Virus record (IMG/VR): IMGVR_UViG_3300034198_003717
Location: 1 to 24,923 of that record
Reading direction: 5' to 3' (one strand)
DNA from: a virus
Length of the DNA: 24,923 nt
Under the pieces are notes generated by a model. That model saw only the letters and a list, made by a program, of their open reading frames with translations. It searched no databases and was not told where the DNA came from. Shown piece by piece: positions 1 through 8,718 of the stretch (the first letter of the stretch is position 1; each line of letters begins with the position of its first letter). The position numbers and the translations under genes were made by a program.

Positions 1-1057
<1,057 letters not shown>

Positions 1058-1060
1058 CCT

Positions 1061-2035
1061 ATGGCACAAGAACTTTCAAAGATAGGGCCTGACTTACTTA
1101 AAGCAACAGGAGTTACTCCTGGGACTTATGGGTCAACAGCACAGATCCCTTCACTGACAGTGAATGAAGCAGGCCAAATTACCGCTGCTTCGTTGATCAC
1201 GATGCCATCTGTAGACATTCAGGTGTTCAATACAGCGGGAACTGCAACGTGGACAAAGCCAGCAGGAGCAAAGTTGGTTGTGTTTGATGTTGTTGCAGGT
1301 GGAGGGGGAGGTGGATCTGGAGGGAAAGCAGCAGCAGGAACTGCAATTTATGGTGGCGGCGGGGGAGGGGGAGGTGGCTATACCTCTATTTCCTATGCCG
1401 CCTCAGATTTAGCAGATGCAAGCTACACAATTTCAGTAGCCGCAGGCGGAACTGGTGGCATCTTCGGGGGAACAGCCGCAAGTTCTGGTGGTATTTCAAC
1501 GGTGACAGGCGCAACGCATGGTGTAATTGCTAGAGCATCTGGCGGGGGAGCAGGGTCTGCGGGAATAACAACATCAGGCAACGCAGGCGCAGCCGGAACT
1601 TATTTATCAAACGCCGGAGCAGCATCAAACATAACAACAACAGCAGGCGGCGGGTCAGGTGGTTCGCGTGGGCCTGCATCAGGCGCAGCCGGAGGAGGAT
1701 GCTCAACAGCAAATCCGTTCGGCGGGGGCATTGGCGGATCTAACGTTCCGTTTAGCCTCGCTGGCGGGACCGGGGGAAGCATATCCACCACAGGAAACGG
1801 GGGCAATGGCACCAACGGAAATTTAAAAACAGGATTAGCTTCTGCGATTTTTACAGGGTCCGGAGGAGGAGGTGGTGGAGCAACAACATTTGCAACTGGA
1901 AGCGGAGGCAATGGAGGTAATGGCACTGGTCATGGATGTGGCGGTGGCGGAGGTGGAGCAACCCAAGGCAGCGGCAACGGCGGCAACGGCGGCAATGGGG
2001 CAGGTGGAATTATTGTCATCACAACCTACTTTTAA
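1061..2035 (+). CDS. Glycine-rich tail fibre protein (probable receptor-binding distal part)
   Basis: 324 residues. The N-terminal 50 residues (GVTPGTYGS, then a VNEAGQITA segment) match the short repeat common in phage tail fibres. From about residue 60 there is a TWTKPAGAK-type strand followed by VVAGGGGGG. This is the signature of the glycine-rich domain found at fibre tips, and the rest is dominated by Gly-rich runs (about residues 78-310) separated by Ser/Thr/Asn-rich segments. Such polyglycine-sheet domains form adhesin tips, for example T-even gp38. It begins one codon after the collagen-like gene's stop, in the same frame, and ends IIVITTYF. I infer that it is the host-recognition part. 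The exact receptor cannot be read from sequence. Confidence 0.8.
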   Translation: MAQELSKIGPDLLKATGVTPGTYGSTAQIPSLTVNEAGQITAASLITMPSVDIQVFNTAGTATWTKPAGAKLVVFDVVAGGGGGGSGGKAAAGTAIYGGGGGGGGGYTSISYAASDLADASYTISVAAGGTGGIFGGTAASSGGISTVTGATHGVIARASGGGAGSAGITTSGNAGAAGTYLSNAGAASNITTTAGGGSGGSRGPASGAAGGGCSTANPFGGGIGGSNVPFSLAGGTGGSISTTGNGGNGTNGNLKTGLASAIFTGSGGGGGGATTFATGSGGNGGNGTGHGCGGGGGGATQGSGNGGNGGNGAGGIIVITTYF

Positions 2036-2077
2036 AAATATTGACAGGCATTGTAAACTAAACAAAGGTCAAACATT

Positions 2078-2881
2078 ATGGCAGCATTAATCCCAAAAGT
2101 AAACGCAACGGCAGGATCTGCAACTGCACCTGGGGCGGGTGCGCTTGTAACGGGTGAACTTGCCGAAAATAAATTCACCGGCAGGTTGTACTGCAAAACA
2201 GAATCTGGAGCAGTCGTTGATCCAGGCCGTGTAATTCTCTCGGGTGATGTGACCGGATCTACGGCTACGGCCACTACAGAGGGCCAAGCCGGTACTATCG
2301 CAACCACACTCGCAACCGTTGGCGTAGGCAAGGGAGGCACCGGCCTGACGGCTACGCCAACTTCTGGTCAATTACCGATTGGTAATGGTACAGGGTTTAC
2401 GCTGGCAACTTTATTGGCGGGTTCCGGTGTGACGATCACTAATGGCGCAGGGTCAATTACGATTGCTGTGAGTTCAGGGGCAAGTGCTGTACCGACAGGT
2501 ACTATAATTGATTTTGCCGGAACCAGTGCGCCAACTGGATATTTACTCTGCCCTACATCCACGACTAATGTGTCTCGCACCACTTATGCCACACTATTTG
2601 CGGTCATAGGCACCACCTATGGTGTTGGTGATGGCAGCACGACTTTCGGATTGCCCACTTTCACGGCTGATTTTGCAAAAATTCAAGCAAATAGCAATGT
2701 GGGATCAGCCACTACAGGGTCTGTGATTGCCCATAGCCATGATTATACGTCTAGTGGGTCTAATCCTAGTGGTCAGACCGGATGCGGTGGGTATGGTCCG
2801 GCTTCGGCAAGTACAAGCTCAACTGGTGGAACAAATAACATTGCAGCGGGCCGGAGAATGCTATTCTGCATCAAATTTTAA
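2078..2881 (+). CDS. Tail fibre protein with phage tail-collar domain
   Basis: 267 residues. The N-terminal half has low-complexity beta-rich fibre repeats (VILSGDVTG, GKGGTG, QLPIGNGTGF, AGSGVTITNGAGSITI) typical of phage side-fibre proteins. From about residue 138, VPTGTIIDFAG then APTGYLLC match the tail-collar domain, including the TYGVGDGSTTFGLP core, a HSHDY segment and the C-terminal AAGRRMLFCIKF. An AAAGGT ribosome-binding site lies 8 bases before the ATG, one of the few recognisable ones in this window. It probably forms part of the distal receptor-binding complex with its neighbours. Confidence 0.85.
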   Translation: MAALIPKVNATAGSATAPGAGALVTGELAENKFTGRLYCKTESGAVVDPGRVILSGDVTGSTATATTEGQAGTIATTLATVGVGKGGTGLTATPTSGQLPIGNGTGFTLATLLAGSGVTITNGAGSITIAVSSGASAVPTGTIIDFAGTSAPTGYLLCPTSTTNVSRTTYATLFAVIGTTYGVGDGSTTFGLPTFTADFAKIQANSNVGSATTGSVIAHSHDYTSSGSNPSGQTGCGGYGPASASTSSTGGTNNIAAGRRMLFCIKF

Positions 2882-2892
2882 CAACTAAATAT

Positions 2893-3162
2893 ATGACAAA
2901 AAGAGTTTACATTTTTGACGGGCCTAATGATTCATTTACTGGGTTTTGGGATTGCCAAGAATCACCATTAGAACCTGGTGTGTTTATTCAGCCAGTGGCA
3001 TCAACTGAAATCGAGCCTCCTACTTTTAGCGGAGAAACTCACACATGTTGCTGGGATGGTTCTAAATGGGTTGTTAACGAAATTCCAACCCCTGCACCTG
3101 CTCCAACCCCTGCACCTGCTCCAGCACCACAGCAAGATACAACTACGCCGACGGTAGTATGA
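2893..3162 (+). CDS. Small tail fibre-associated protein with Pro-Ala-rich tail
   Basis: 89 residues. The N-terminal 65 residues hold WDC, ETHTCCWDGSKWVVNE and other aromatic-rich segments resembling the short domains of tail fibre assembly or accessory proteins. The remainder is a Pro-Ala-Thr low-complexity tail (PAPAPTPAPAPAP), probably a flexible linker. It is in a fibre gene cluster and overlaps the next gene by ATGA. The family was not recognised with certainty; a fibre chaperone or minor fibre protein is the most likely role, from position only. Confidence 0.55.
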   Translation: MTKRVYIFDGPNDSFTGFWDCQESPLEPGVFIQPVASTEIEPPTFSGETHTCCWDGSKWVVNEIPTPAPAPTPAPAPAPQQDTTTPTVV

Positions 3163-3425
3163 TTGTAATTCCTCGCTCACACAGGTTTGGGAAGTTACAG
3201 ATAGCGATTTACGACTTTCCAAACGTGGGCGACATTTTGCCGCGTCACACCCATACGGTGGACAATGCTCACATAACGATTGTGGCAAAGGGCAAGATTC
3301 GTGTTACGGCTGGAGACTGGACACAGGATGTTGAGTGTGGTAAGGTGCTGGATCTACCGGCTAATCAGGAACACGAGTTCATAGCGATAGAGAACGATAG
3401 CAGAATAGTTAATATAGTAAAATGA
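3159..3425 (+). CDS. Small cupin-domain protein
   Basis: 88 residues forming a single small cupin barrel. Metal-ligand candidates are His30 and His32 in PRHTHT, His38, and a later histidine in the NQEHEF segment near residue 72. The strand AHITIVAKGKIRV is the usual GxI/V cupin core. A similar cupin core (HTNILVKGKIKF) is the N-terminal domain of the cupin-SET protein at 7163-8029, so the phage carries two related cupins. It overlaps both neighbours by ATGA and precedes the glycosyltransferase gene, which is consistent with a role in sugar or small-molecule modification. The substrate is unknown. Confidence 0.75.
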   Translation: MIVIPRSHRFGKLQIAIYDFPNVGDILPRHTHTVDNAHITIVAKGKIRVTAGDWTQDVECGKVLDLPANQEHEFIAIENDSRIVNIVK

Positions 3426-5158
3426 TCTACATCCATTGTTTAGCCGTGCCACACACGGCCACAAACGCAGAATATATGGCTTGTGCCTTCACCCAGAAGG
3501 TACGTAAATTCTTGACGATGTTCAAGGATTCTAAAAAGTATCGAACCATACACTATGGCCATCCGGATTCGGTGACGGACGCACACGAGCATGTGGACGT
3601 CATAACGACTGAAATCCAAGAACAGGCTTATGGCAAGCAAGATGACAAGACCAAATTCTTTCAATATGGCTACGATGATGTGTGTGTTAACACGTTTAAC
3701 CGGAACGCAGCCGCCGAAATTCTGAAACGCAAACGCTATGGTGACATTGTGCTCGCGTTCTGGGGGACGGCCAAAGCGGCATGCGATGCAGCGAATAAAG
3801 ATAATGATTTAATCGTCGTCGAGCCCGGGATCGGGTGCGGATATGCATTCGCTCCATTTAGATGTTATGAAAGCCATCCGTTAAAGGCGGCATTTATTGG
3901 GACTGACAAAGTCAGCAGATGTGCACCGGAATGGTATTGGAGAGTGGTGCCGAATTATTTTGATGTTAGAGATTTTAAACTCGGACACCAACGGAAGCCC
4001 TACGCCATAGCTCTCGGGCGCATCGGAACTAACAAGGGTATTCACATAGCGGTTGATGCGTGTAAACGGGCGGGAATACGCCTCGTGATTGCAGGACAGG
4101 GCAGCCCCGCTGACGTAGGTTACTCCGAATGGCCAGATCACGTAGATTATATCGGCTACGCGGACACCGAGCTCCGTAAGAAGTTATTATCCGAAGCATC
4201 GTTTGGATTCCTGCTGTCCACATATTGGGAACCGTTCGGCGGCACGGTCATTGAAATGATGTTGTCAGGGTGCGTTCCAATCGTGTCCGACGTCGGGGCC
4301 ATGACCGAATATGTCGTAGATGGTGTTAACGGATTTCGTTGCAACTCAATGGGAGACATCCTGAGGGCCATACGGTTGGTGAACTCGATTAACCGCGATC
4401 GAATGGCTAAGTTCGCCGAAGCCAACTTCTCCTTGGATGCCGTCCGTCCGAAATTTGAGCGAGCATTCGACGATTTTAGCGACGTGTTCACTGCGGGCGG
4501 ATGGTATGAGGATCATAACAGACCGATGTTGACCGGTGTCGGGCTTGATTATAGAGCGTTGTATGTGGATACAGCCAAGAAGACGCCGAATGACTTCGAG
4601 AAATCGTTTTGGGGCAATTGCACCAACACCGTTAACGAAGAGATCAAGCAATATGAATATGCCAGGTGGATGGGGCTCGGTGACAACTTTTTGGAGGGTG
4701 ATGGCAAAAAGATCCTAGACATCGGGGGTGGTCCAGTATCGATGCTGCTTAAAGTAAATAAACCGATTTCTGGTTCCACTGTGGTCGACCCATTGGGGTA
4801 TCCGGAATGGGTGTTGGCCAGATATGCATCCGAGGGTATTAAATATATCCAGGCTAAAGGTGAGGATGAAGATTGGGTACGGGATAATATCTATGATGAG
4901 GTGTGGATATATAATTGTCTGCAGCATGTGGATGATCCGGCGGCCATCATCAGAAATGCATTCAGATGTGCTCCGATATTGAGGATATTTGAATGGATCA
5001 ATTTTCCAGCATATGAGGGACATCCTCAAGCGTTGACTCAAGAAAAGATGGAAAAATGGATTGGGCACGCTGGGAACGTCGTTACTTACAACCAGAATGG
5101 TTGCCATGGGGATGCCTTTTATGGTATTTTTGACCGTGCATTATGCAAATCCCAATAA
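3422..5158 (+). CDS. Fusion of GT4-type glycosyltransferase and SAM-dependent methyltransferase
   Basis: 578 residues with two domains. Residues about 1-360 are a GT-B glycosyltransferase. The donor-binding half has the ALGRIGTNKGIH strand, the FLLSTYWEPFGGTVIEM segment with the E-x7-E pair (Glu270, Glu278) and GCVPIVSDVGAM, typical of family GT4. Residues about 400-575 are a class I methyltransferase with motif I KILDIGGGPVSML (Asp433) and later YNCLQHVDDP, in the place of the usual post-I and motif IV region. The gene lies between the fibre genes and the gp10-like gene and overlaps the next start by 16 bases. Likely roles are glycosylation plus methylation of virion or fibre proteins, host surface sugar or DNA; the sequence does not decide which. 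No membrane segment is seen. Confidence 0.85.
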   Translation: MIYIHCLAVPHTATNAEYMACAFTQKVRKFLTMFKDSKKYRTIHYGHPDSVTDAHEHVDVITTEIQEQAYGKQDDKTKFFQYGYDDVCVNTFNRNAAAEILKRKRYGDIVLAFWGTAKAACDAANKDNDLIVVEPGIGCGYAFAPFRCYESHPLKAAFIGTDKVSRCAPEWYWRVVPNYFDVRDFKLGHQRKPYAIALGRIGTNKGIHIAVDACKRAGIRLVIAGQGSPADVGYSEWPDHVDYIGYADTELRKKLLSEASFGFLLSTYWEPFGGTVIEMMLSGCVPIVSDVGAMTEYVVDGVNGFRCNSMGDILRAIRLVNSINRDRMAKFAEANFSLDAVRPKFERAFDDFSDVFTAGGWYEDHNRPMLTGVGLDYRALYVDTAKKTPNDFEKSFWGNCTNTVNEEIKQYEYARWMGLGDNFLEGDGKKILDIGGGPVSMLLKVNKPISGSTVVDPLGYPEWVLARYASEGIKYIQAKGEDEDWVRDNIYDEVWIYNCLQHVDDPAAIIRNAFRCAPILRIFEWINFPAYEGHPQALTQEKMEKWIGHAGNVVTYNQNGCHGDAFYGIFDRALCKSQ

Positions 5159-6546
5159 TCAGCGGCATTTATTCTAATTCGTCGTCAGATTTTCGCACAG
5201 CATATCCGATCAATTTTGTGCCGGTTCCTAAGGAACAAGGCATATCGAAGGGTTATCTAAGACCGGCAGAAGGGATCGACCCGGTGCTAACAGGCCCAGG
5301 AATAGATAGGGGCGGCATATGGTGGAATGATGCGTTGTACCGGGTAATGGGAACGAAATTCATCAAAGTCACATATGATCCTTATAATGTTCTGATTATG
5401 GGAGATATTCCTGGAACCGGTCCAGTTAAACTTGATTATTCTTTCGATTATCTCGGAATCGGGGCGGACAATAAATTATGGCTGTTTAATGGCACACAGC
5501 TTCAGCAAATTACAGATCCTGATTTAGGCAACGTAGTAGATTTTATTTGGGTAGATGGTTACTTCATGACCACTGACGGCGAATTCTTGGTGGTCACAGA
5601 ATTGAACGATCCTTTCTCCGTGGATCCTCTTAAATACGGTTCGTCCGAAGTAGATCCGGATCCAATTAAAGCGATCGTGAAGATCCGCAACGAGGTTTAC
5701 GCACTTAACCGGCATACGGTAGAAGTGTTTCAAAACATTGGTGGACCGAACTTTCCCTTCGCAAGAATTCCCGGAGCTCAGGTAATGAGAGGTACGTTGG
5801 GTACCAGAACATGCTGCACATACCTTGAGAGCATAGCATTCCTAGGGGGTGGCAGGAACGAATCTTTGGCCATATGGATACTAGGCAATTCAGTTGCAAG
5901 TAAGATCTCGACTCGCGAGATCGACCAGATCTTGTCCGAGTATGATGAAGCGACTTTGTCAAACGCTTTCATGGAGTCTAGGGTAGATCAAGGGTTCAGG
6001 CAACTATATTTGCATTTGCCAGACAAGACTCTGGTTTATGAGGGGGCGGCTACTGCTACTGTCGAAGAGCCGGTTTGGTTCATACTTAGCTCAGGACTAA
6101 CTGAGGTGTCTCAGTACAGAGGTAAATATTTAACATGGGCGTACAACAAATGGTTTGTAGGTGACACGCAGTCGGCAAACCTCGGGATACTTGATTTTAC
6201 AAACTCATCACACTGGGGGTCAGAAGTGGGGTGGGAATTTTTAACAGAAATTGTGTTTAACAACACTAGCGGGGCCATATTCCACGAACTTGAACTGGTT
6301 GCTCTGACGGGCAGGTCTGAGCCCGGGGTAGAGTCATCAGTGTTCACAAGCTATTCGACGGATGGGATGACATGGAGCCAAGAACAGGGGTGCAGGGTCG
6401 GATCATCCGGCAACAGGAACAAACGCATCACATGGATCAGACAGGGGATGATGGAAAGATGGCGTGTACAAAAGTTTAGAGGCACTAGCGCCAGCCATAC
6501 GTCATTTGCTCGGCTTGAAGCCAGAATCGAACCGCTAGCATTGTAA
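5143..6546 (+). CDS. P22 gp10-like packaged DNA stabilisation (head completion) protein
   Basis: 467 residues, close to the length of P22 gp10. Family signatures include the N-terminal RPAEGIDPV, RGGIWWNDALYRVMGTK, LDYSFDYLGIG, the VDFIWVDGYFMTTDGE segment, TELNDPFSVDPLKYGSSEVD, HTVEVFQNIGGPNFPF and ISTREIDQILSEYDEA. In P22-like phages this beta-rich protein sits below the portal-gp4 ring and closes the head after packaging, linking to the tail needle. It starts inside the end of the glycosyltransferase-methyltransferase gene (16-base overlap), suggesting translational coupling. This gene and the ejection proteins are the strongest evidence for a podovirus-type tail. Confidence 0.93.
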   Translation: MQIPIISGIYSNSSSDFRTAYPINFVPVPKEQGISKGYLRPAEGIDPVLTGPGIDRGGIWWNDALYRVMGTKFIKVTYDPYNVLIMGDIPGTGPVKLDYSFDYLGIGADNKLWLFNGTQLQQITDPDLGNVVDFIWVDGYFMTTDGEFLVVTELNDPFSVDPLKYGSSEVDPDPIKAIVKIRNEVYALNRHTVEVFQNIGGPNFPFARIPGAQVMRGTLGTRTCCTYLESIAFLGGGRNESLAIWILGNSVASKISTREIDQILSEYDEATLSNAFMESRVDQGFRQLYLHLPDKTLVYEGAATATVEEPVWFILSSGLTEVSQYRGKYLTWAYNKWFVGDTQSANLGILDFTNSSHWGSEVGWEFLTEIVFNNTSGAIFHELELVALTGRSEPGVESSVFTSYSTDGMTWSQEQGCRVGSSGNRNKRITWIRQGMMERWRVQKFRGTSASHTSFARLEARIEPLAL

Positions 6547-6576
6547 AAATATCTGAATTTGTGGTAAAAATAAAAT

Positions 6577-6837
6577 ATGGCATTGGCTGGTCTAACTCGG
6601 GCAGATCTAGTGACCTTTTTACCGAACCTCAGGACGGTTGTGGCATTTGAAAATTTGTTCGATGCTGGTAATGAGGCTGGGATAGCTCTAGCTGCAGCCA
6701 ATGCGGCCCAACTTTCCGCAAACGCGGCCCAGACCACGGCCAATGCGGCCCAACTTTCCGCAGACGCGGCCCAGACCACGGCTGACACCGCTTTATTTTT
6801 CTCTGAACTGCTGATCTTGGCCCCACCAGTGTTATGA
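6577..6837 (+). CDS. Small alanine-rich repeat protein of the tail/head completion module
   Basis: 86 residues. The middle is two copies of a 14-residue unit (NAAQLSANAAQTTA and NAAQLSADAAQTTA) predicted to form an alanine-rich helix or coiled coil. The N-terminus (LAGLTRADLVTFLPNL) and the C-terminus are hydrophobic. It lies between the gp10-like gene and a small beta-rich protein and overlaps the latter by ATGA. In P22 the gene after gp10 is the trimeric coiled-coil tail needle gp26, so a short needle or plug role is conceivable. That rests on position and helix propensity only, as no sequence family was recognised. Confidence 0.6.
   Translation: MALAGLTRADLVTFLPNLRTVVAFENLFDAGNEAGIALAAANAAQLSANAAQTTANAAQLSADAAQTTADTALFFSELLILAPPVL
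6700..6783 (+). repeat. Two tandem 42-bp repeats
   Basis: Units 6700-6741 and 6742-6783 differ at only two positions (AAC to GAC near the middle and GCC to GCT at the end) and encode the 14-residue repeat of the small alanine-rich protein. Such near identity indicates a recent duplication or ongoing homogenisation. Confidence 0.9.
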
Positions 6838-7166
6838 CGGTCACGATTCAAAACCTAATACCGGCTAAGCAGGCTGAAAACACGGGTACTACTCAGTATA
6901 CGTCTTCAGGAAAAACCATAATTGACAAGTTTACTGCTACTAATACCAGCGCTGGCGCGGCTACACTTACCGTTTACCTAGTATCCTCCGGAGGAACTGC
7001 GGGAGCAAGCAACACGGTGCTATCCAGCCGATCAATTAGCGCCGGTGCGACATACACCTGCCCTGAAATTGTCGGCCAAGTATTGGAAAACGCCGGATTC
7101 ATTGCTACTTTGGCCGACACGGCTGCAGCCATCACCATCCGAGCTTCTGGGAGGATCATAACATGA
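6834..7166 (+). CDS. Small beta-rich virion-associated protein, unknown function
   Basis: 110 residues, rich in Thr, Ala, Ser and Ile, with alternating strands (KTIIDKFTATNTSAG, ATLTVYLVS, AAAITIRASGRI) that suggest a single beta-sandwich domain. Similar small proteins occur next to head-tail joining genes in many phages, where they are usually annotated as hypothetical or decoration-like. It overlaps both neighbours by ATGA, so it is probably co-translated with the upstream small protein and the downstream cupin-SET protein. No catalytic motif is visible. A structural role is inferred from context and composition. Confidence 0.65.
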   Translation: MTVTIQNLIPAKQAENTGTTQYTSSGKTIIDKFTATNTSAGAATLTVYLVSSGGTAGASNTVLSSRSISAGATYTCPEIVGQVLENAGFIATLADTAAAITIRASGRIIT

Positions 7167-8029
7167 GCGACAACCTTTCAGTAAACGCGGGCATATCGAG
7201 CATTTCAACGTCCGGGTTAGATGACCTTGACAGCTTAATCAACGAATATCCGCAGGCCGAATGCCCAGTACGCCATCATTTCGGGCCCGGCATCTACATC
7301 AGAGAGGTGTTAATCCCGGCAGGTACTCTGATCCTAGGCCATAAACATAAAAACCCCCACACTAATATTTTGGTGAAGGGTAAAATCAAATTCTTGAACG
7401 ATGATGGTAACGTGATCGAACTAACGGGCCCATCCGTCATAATAAGCGCGTCAGGTCGAAAACTCGCTTTTGCGATGGAAGATACGATCTGGCAAAACGT
7501 TTATGCCACTGAAGAGCGAGATGTTACGAAATTAGAGGAAATGCTCTTGGATAAGAGTGCCACATGGCTTGAATGTAAAGCCAGGATGTTTCAGCTGGAG
7601 TCTCACCTACATGAGGAGGACCGGGTAGACTTTTTAAAAGCCATCGCCGAGTATGGGTTGGATGCCGACTACGTACACGAGATGTCGGTCAATGAATCGG
7701 ACATGTGCCCATTACCAGATGAGATTACGCCCAAAGCTCTTTTAAGACCGTCCCCGATTCATGGCGTCGGGATGTTTGCCCCCTCTTTCATCCCCAAAGG
7801 CACCATCATCGGACCTGCCAGAATCAATGGCAAAAGGACATTATTTGGTCGCTATCTAAACCATTCAAAGAGCCCGAACTCATGCTTCGTCTATGATGAA
7901 GAACAGAAAATTATCCAGGTGCTTGCAATTCGCGACATCCATGGATGCCATGGTGGTGATGATGGCGAAGAGGTTACCGTATGCTACCGTCAGGCTTTGA
8001 ACTTAACCTTAAATATTGACAAATCATGA
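7163..8029 (+). CDS. Cupin-SET domain fusion protein
   Basis: 288 residues with two recognisable domains. Residues about 30-115 form a cupin-like barrel with His60, His62 and His66 in GHKHKNPHTNI and the strand LVKGKIKF, close to the small cupin at 3159-3425. Residues about 190-280 form a compact SET domain: RPSPIHGVGMFAPSFIPKG (the usual S.IHG.G.FA start), the signature GRYLNHSKSPN (Asn233-His234) and a C-terminal EVTVCYR corresponding to the usual EeltydY. SET enzymes methylate protein lysines using SAM. The middle (120-180) is a helical linker. It lies between ATGA overlaps in the structural module, so a virion or host protein is a plausible substrate. The last Tyr of the SET motif is shifted or changed (VCYR), so activity is uncertain. 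Confidence 0.82.
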   Translation: MSDNLSVNAGISSISTSGLDDLDSLINEYPQAECPVRHHFGPGIYIREVLIPAGTLILGHKHKNPHTNILVKGKIKFLNDDGNVIELTGPSVIISASGRKLAFAMEDTIWQNVYATEERDVTKLEEMLLDKSATWLECKARMFQLESHLHEEDRVDFLKAIAEYGLDADYVHEMSVNESDMCPLPDEITPKALLRPSPIHGVGMFAPSFIPKGTIIGPARINGKRTLFGRYLNHSKSPNSCFVYDEEQKIIQVLAIRDIHGCHGGDDGEEVTVCYRQALNLTLNIDKS

Positions 8030-8715
8030 GTGCAACGGCTTTAGCAATTGGGATGGGAGTGGCCGGGGTAGTGTCAGCTGGTGCGGCTATCTACTCGGGC
8101 AACAAACAAGCTTCTGCAGCTAGGGCGGCAGCGTCCGCTCAAGAACGTGCTGCAATGGCCGGAATCGCCAGCACCGAGGCCTCGTTTGACAAAGTGGTTA
8201 ACCTGATGGCTCCTTACAGAGAGGCAGGTTACCAATCACTGAAATCACAACAAGGAATGCTCGGCCTGCTCGGTCCGGAAGCCCAGCAAGCTGAGTTGAT
8301 GACGGGAGTAATACCGAGGTTTGAAATGCTCACTGACGTAGGCGAAAATGCCATCAGGCAAAACGCGGCGGCGACCGGAGGGTTACGCGGTGGGAACATT
8401 CAAGCCGCTCTTGCCAGATTCAGACCGGAACTGCTAAATAGCCTAATCGAGCAACAATATGGAAACCTGGGTCAGATTACCGCACAAGGGCAAGCCGCTG
8501 CGGCTAACCAAGCACAGGCTTCCCAAGCTTTAGGCTCTCAAGTCGCCTCGCTCTATGGTAACGTCGGTGCAGCTCAAGCCGGGGGATACATTGGGGCGGC
8601 TCAAGGGTATTCAAACGCAGCTATGGGTGCGGCGGGCGCTATTTCTGGTTCAGTTAACCAAATCGCCGGGTTGCAATCTACGCTTGGAATCGGAAGGTTA
8701 GCTAAAATTTGGTAA
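8026..8715 (+). CDS. DNA ejection protein (P22 gp7-like internal virion protein)
   Basis: 229 residues. An N-terminal small-residue hydrophobic stretch (about 3-24) is followed by an Ala-rich helix, then the family core: YREAGYQSL, a PEAQQAELMTGVIPRF segment, NAAATGGLRGGNIQAALARFRPELL, LIEQQYGNLGQI and an Ala/Gln-rich C-terminus ending GIGRLAKIW. This pattern is characteristic of podovirus DNA transfer/injection proteins, which are packaged in the head and ejected to help form the DNA conduit across the host envelope. It overlaps the cupin-SET gene by ATGA and is followed by two further candidate ejection proteins, as in the P22 gp7-gp20-gp16 order. Confidence 0.88.
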   Translation: MSATALAIGMGVAGVVSAGAAIYSGNKQASAARAAASAQERAAMAGIASTEASFDKVVNLMAPYREAGYQSLKSQQGMLGLLGPEAQQAELMTGVIPRFEMLTDVGENAIRQNAAATGGLRGGNIQAALARFRPELLNSLIEQQYGNLGQITAQGQAAAANQAQASQALGSQVASLYGNVGAAQAGGYIGAAQGYSNAAMGAAGAISGSVNQIAGLQSTLGIGRLAKIW

Positions 8716-8718
8716 CAT

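Noticed and set aside
2041-2069. Promoter from TTGACA before the collar-fibre gene
   Set aside because: The -35 is perfect but no acceptable -10 lies 16-18 bases downstream. The AAAGGT there serves as a ribosome-binding site.
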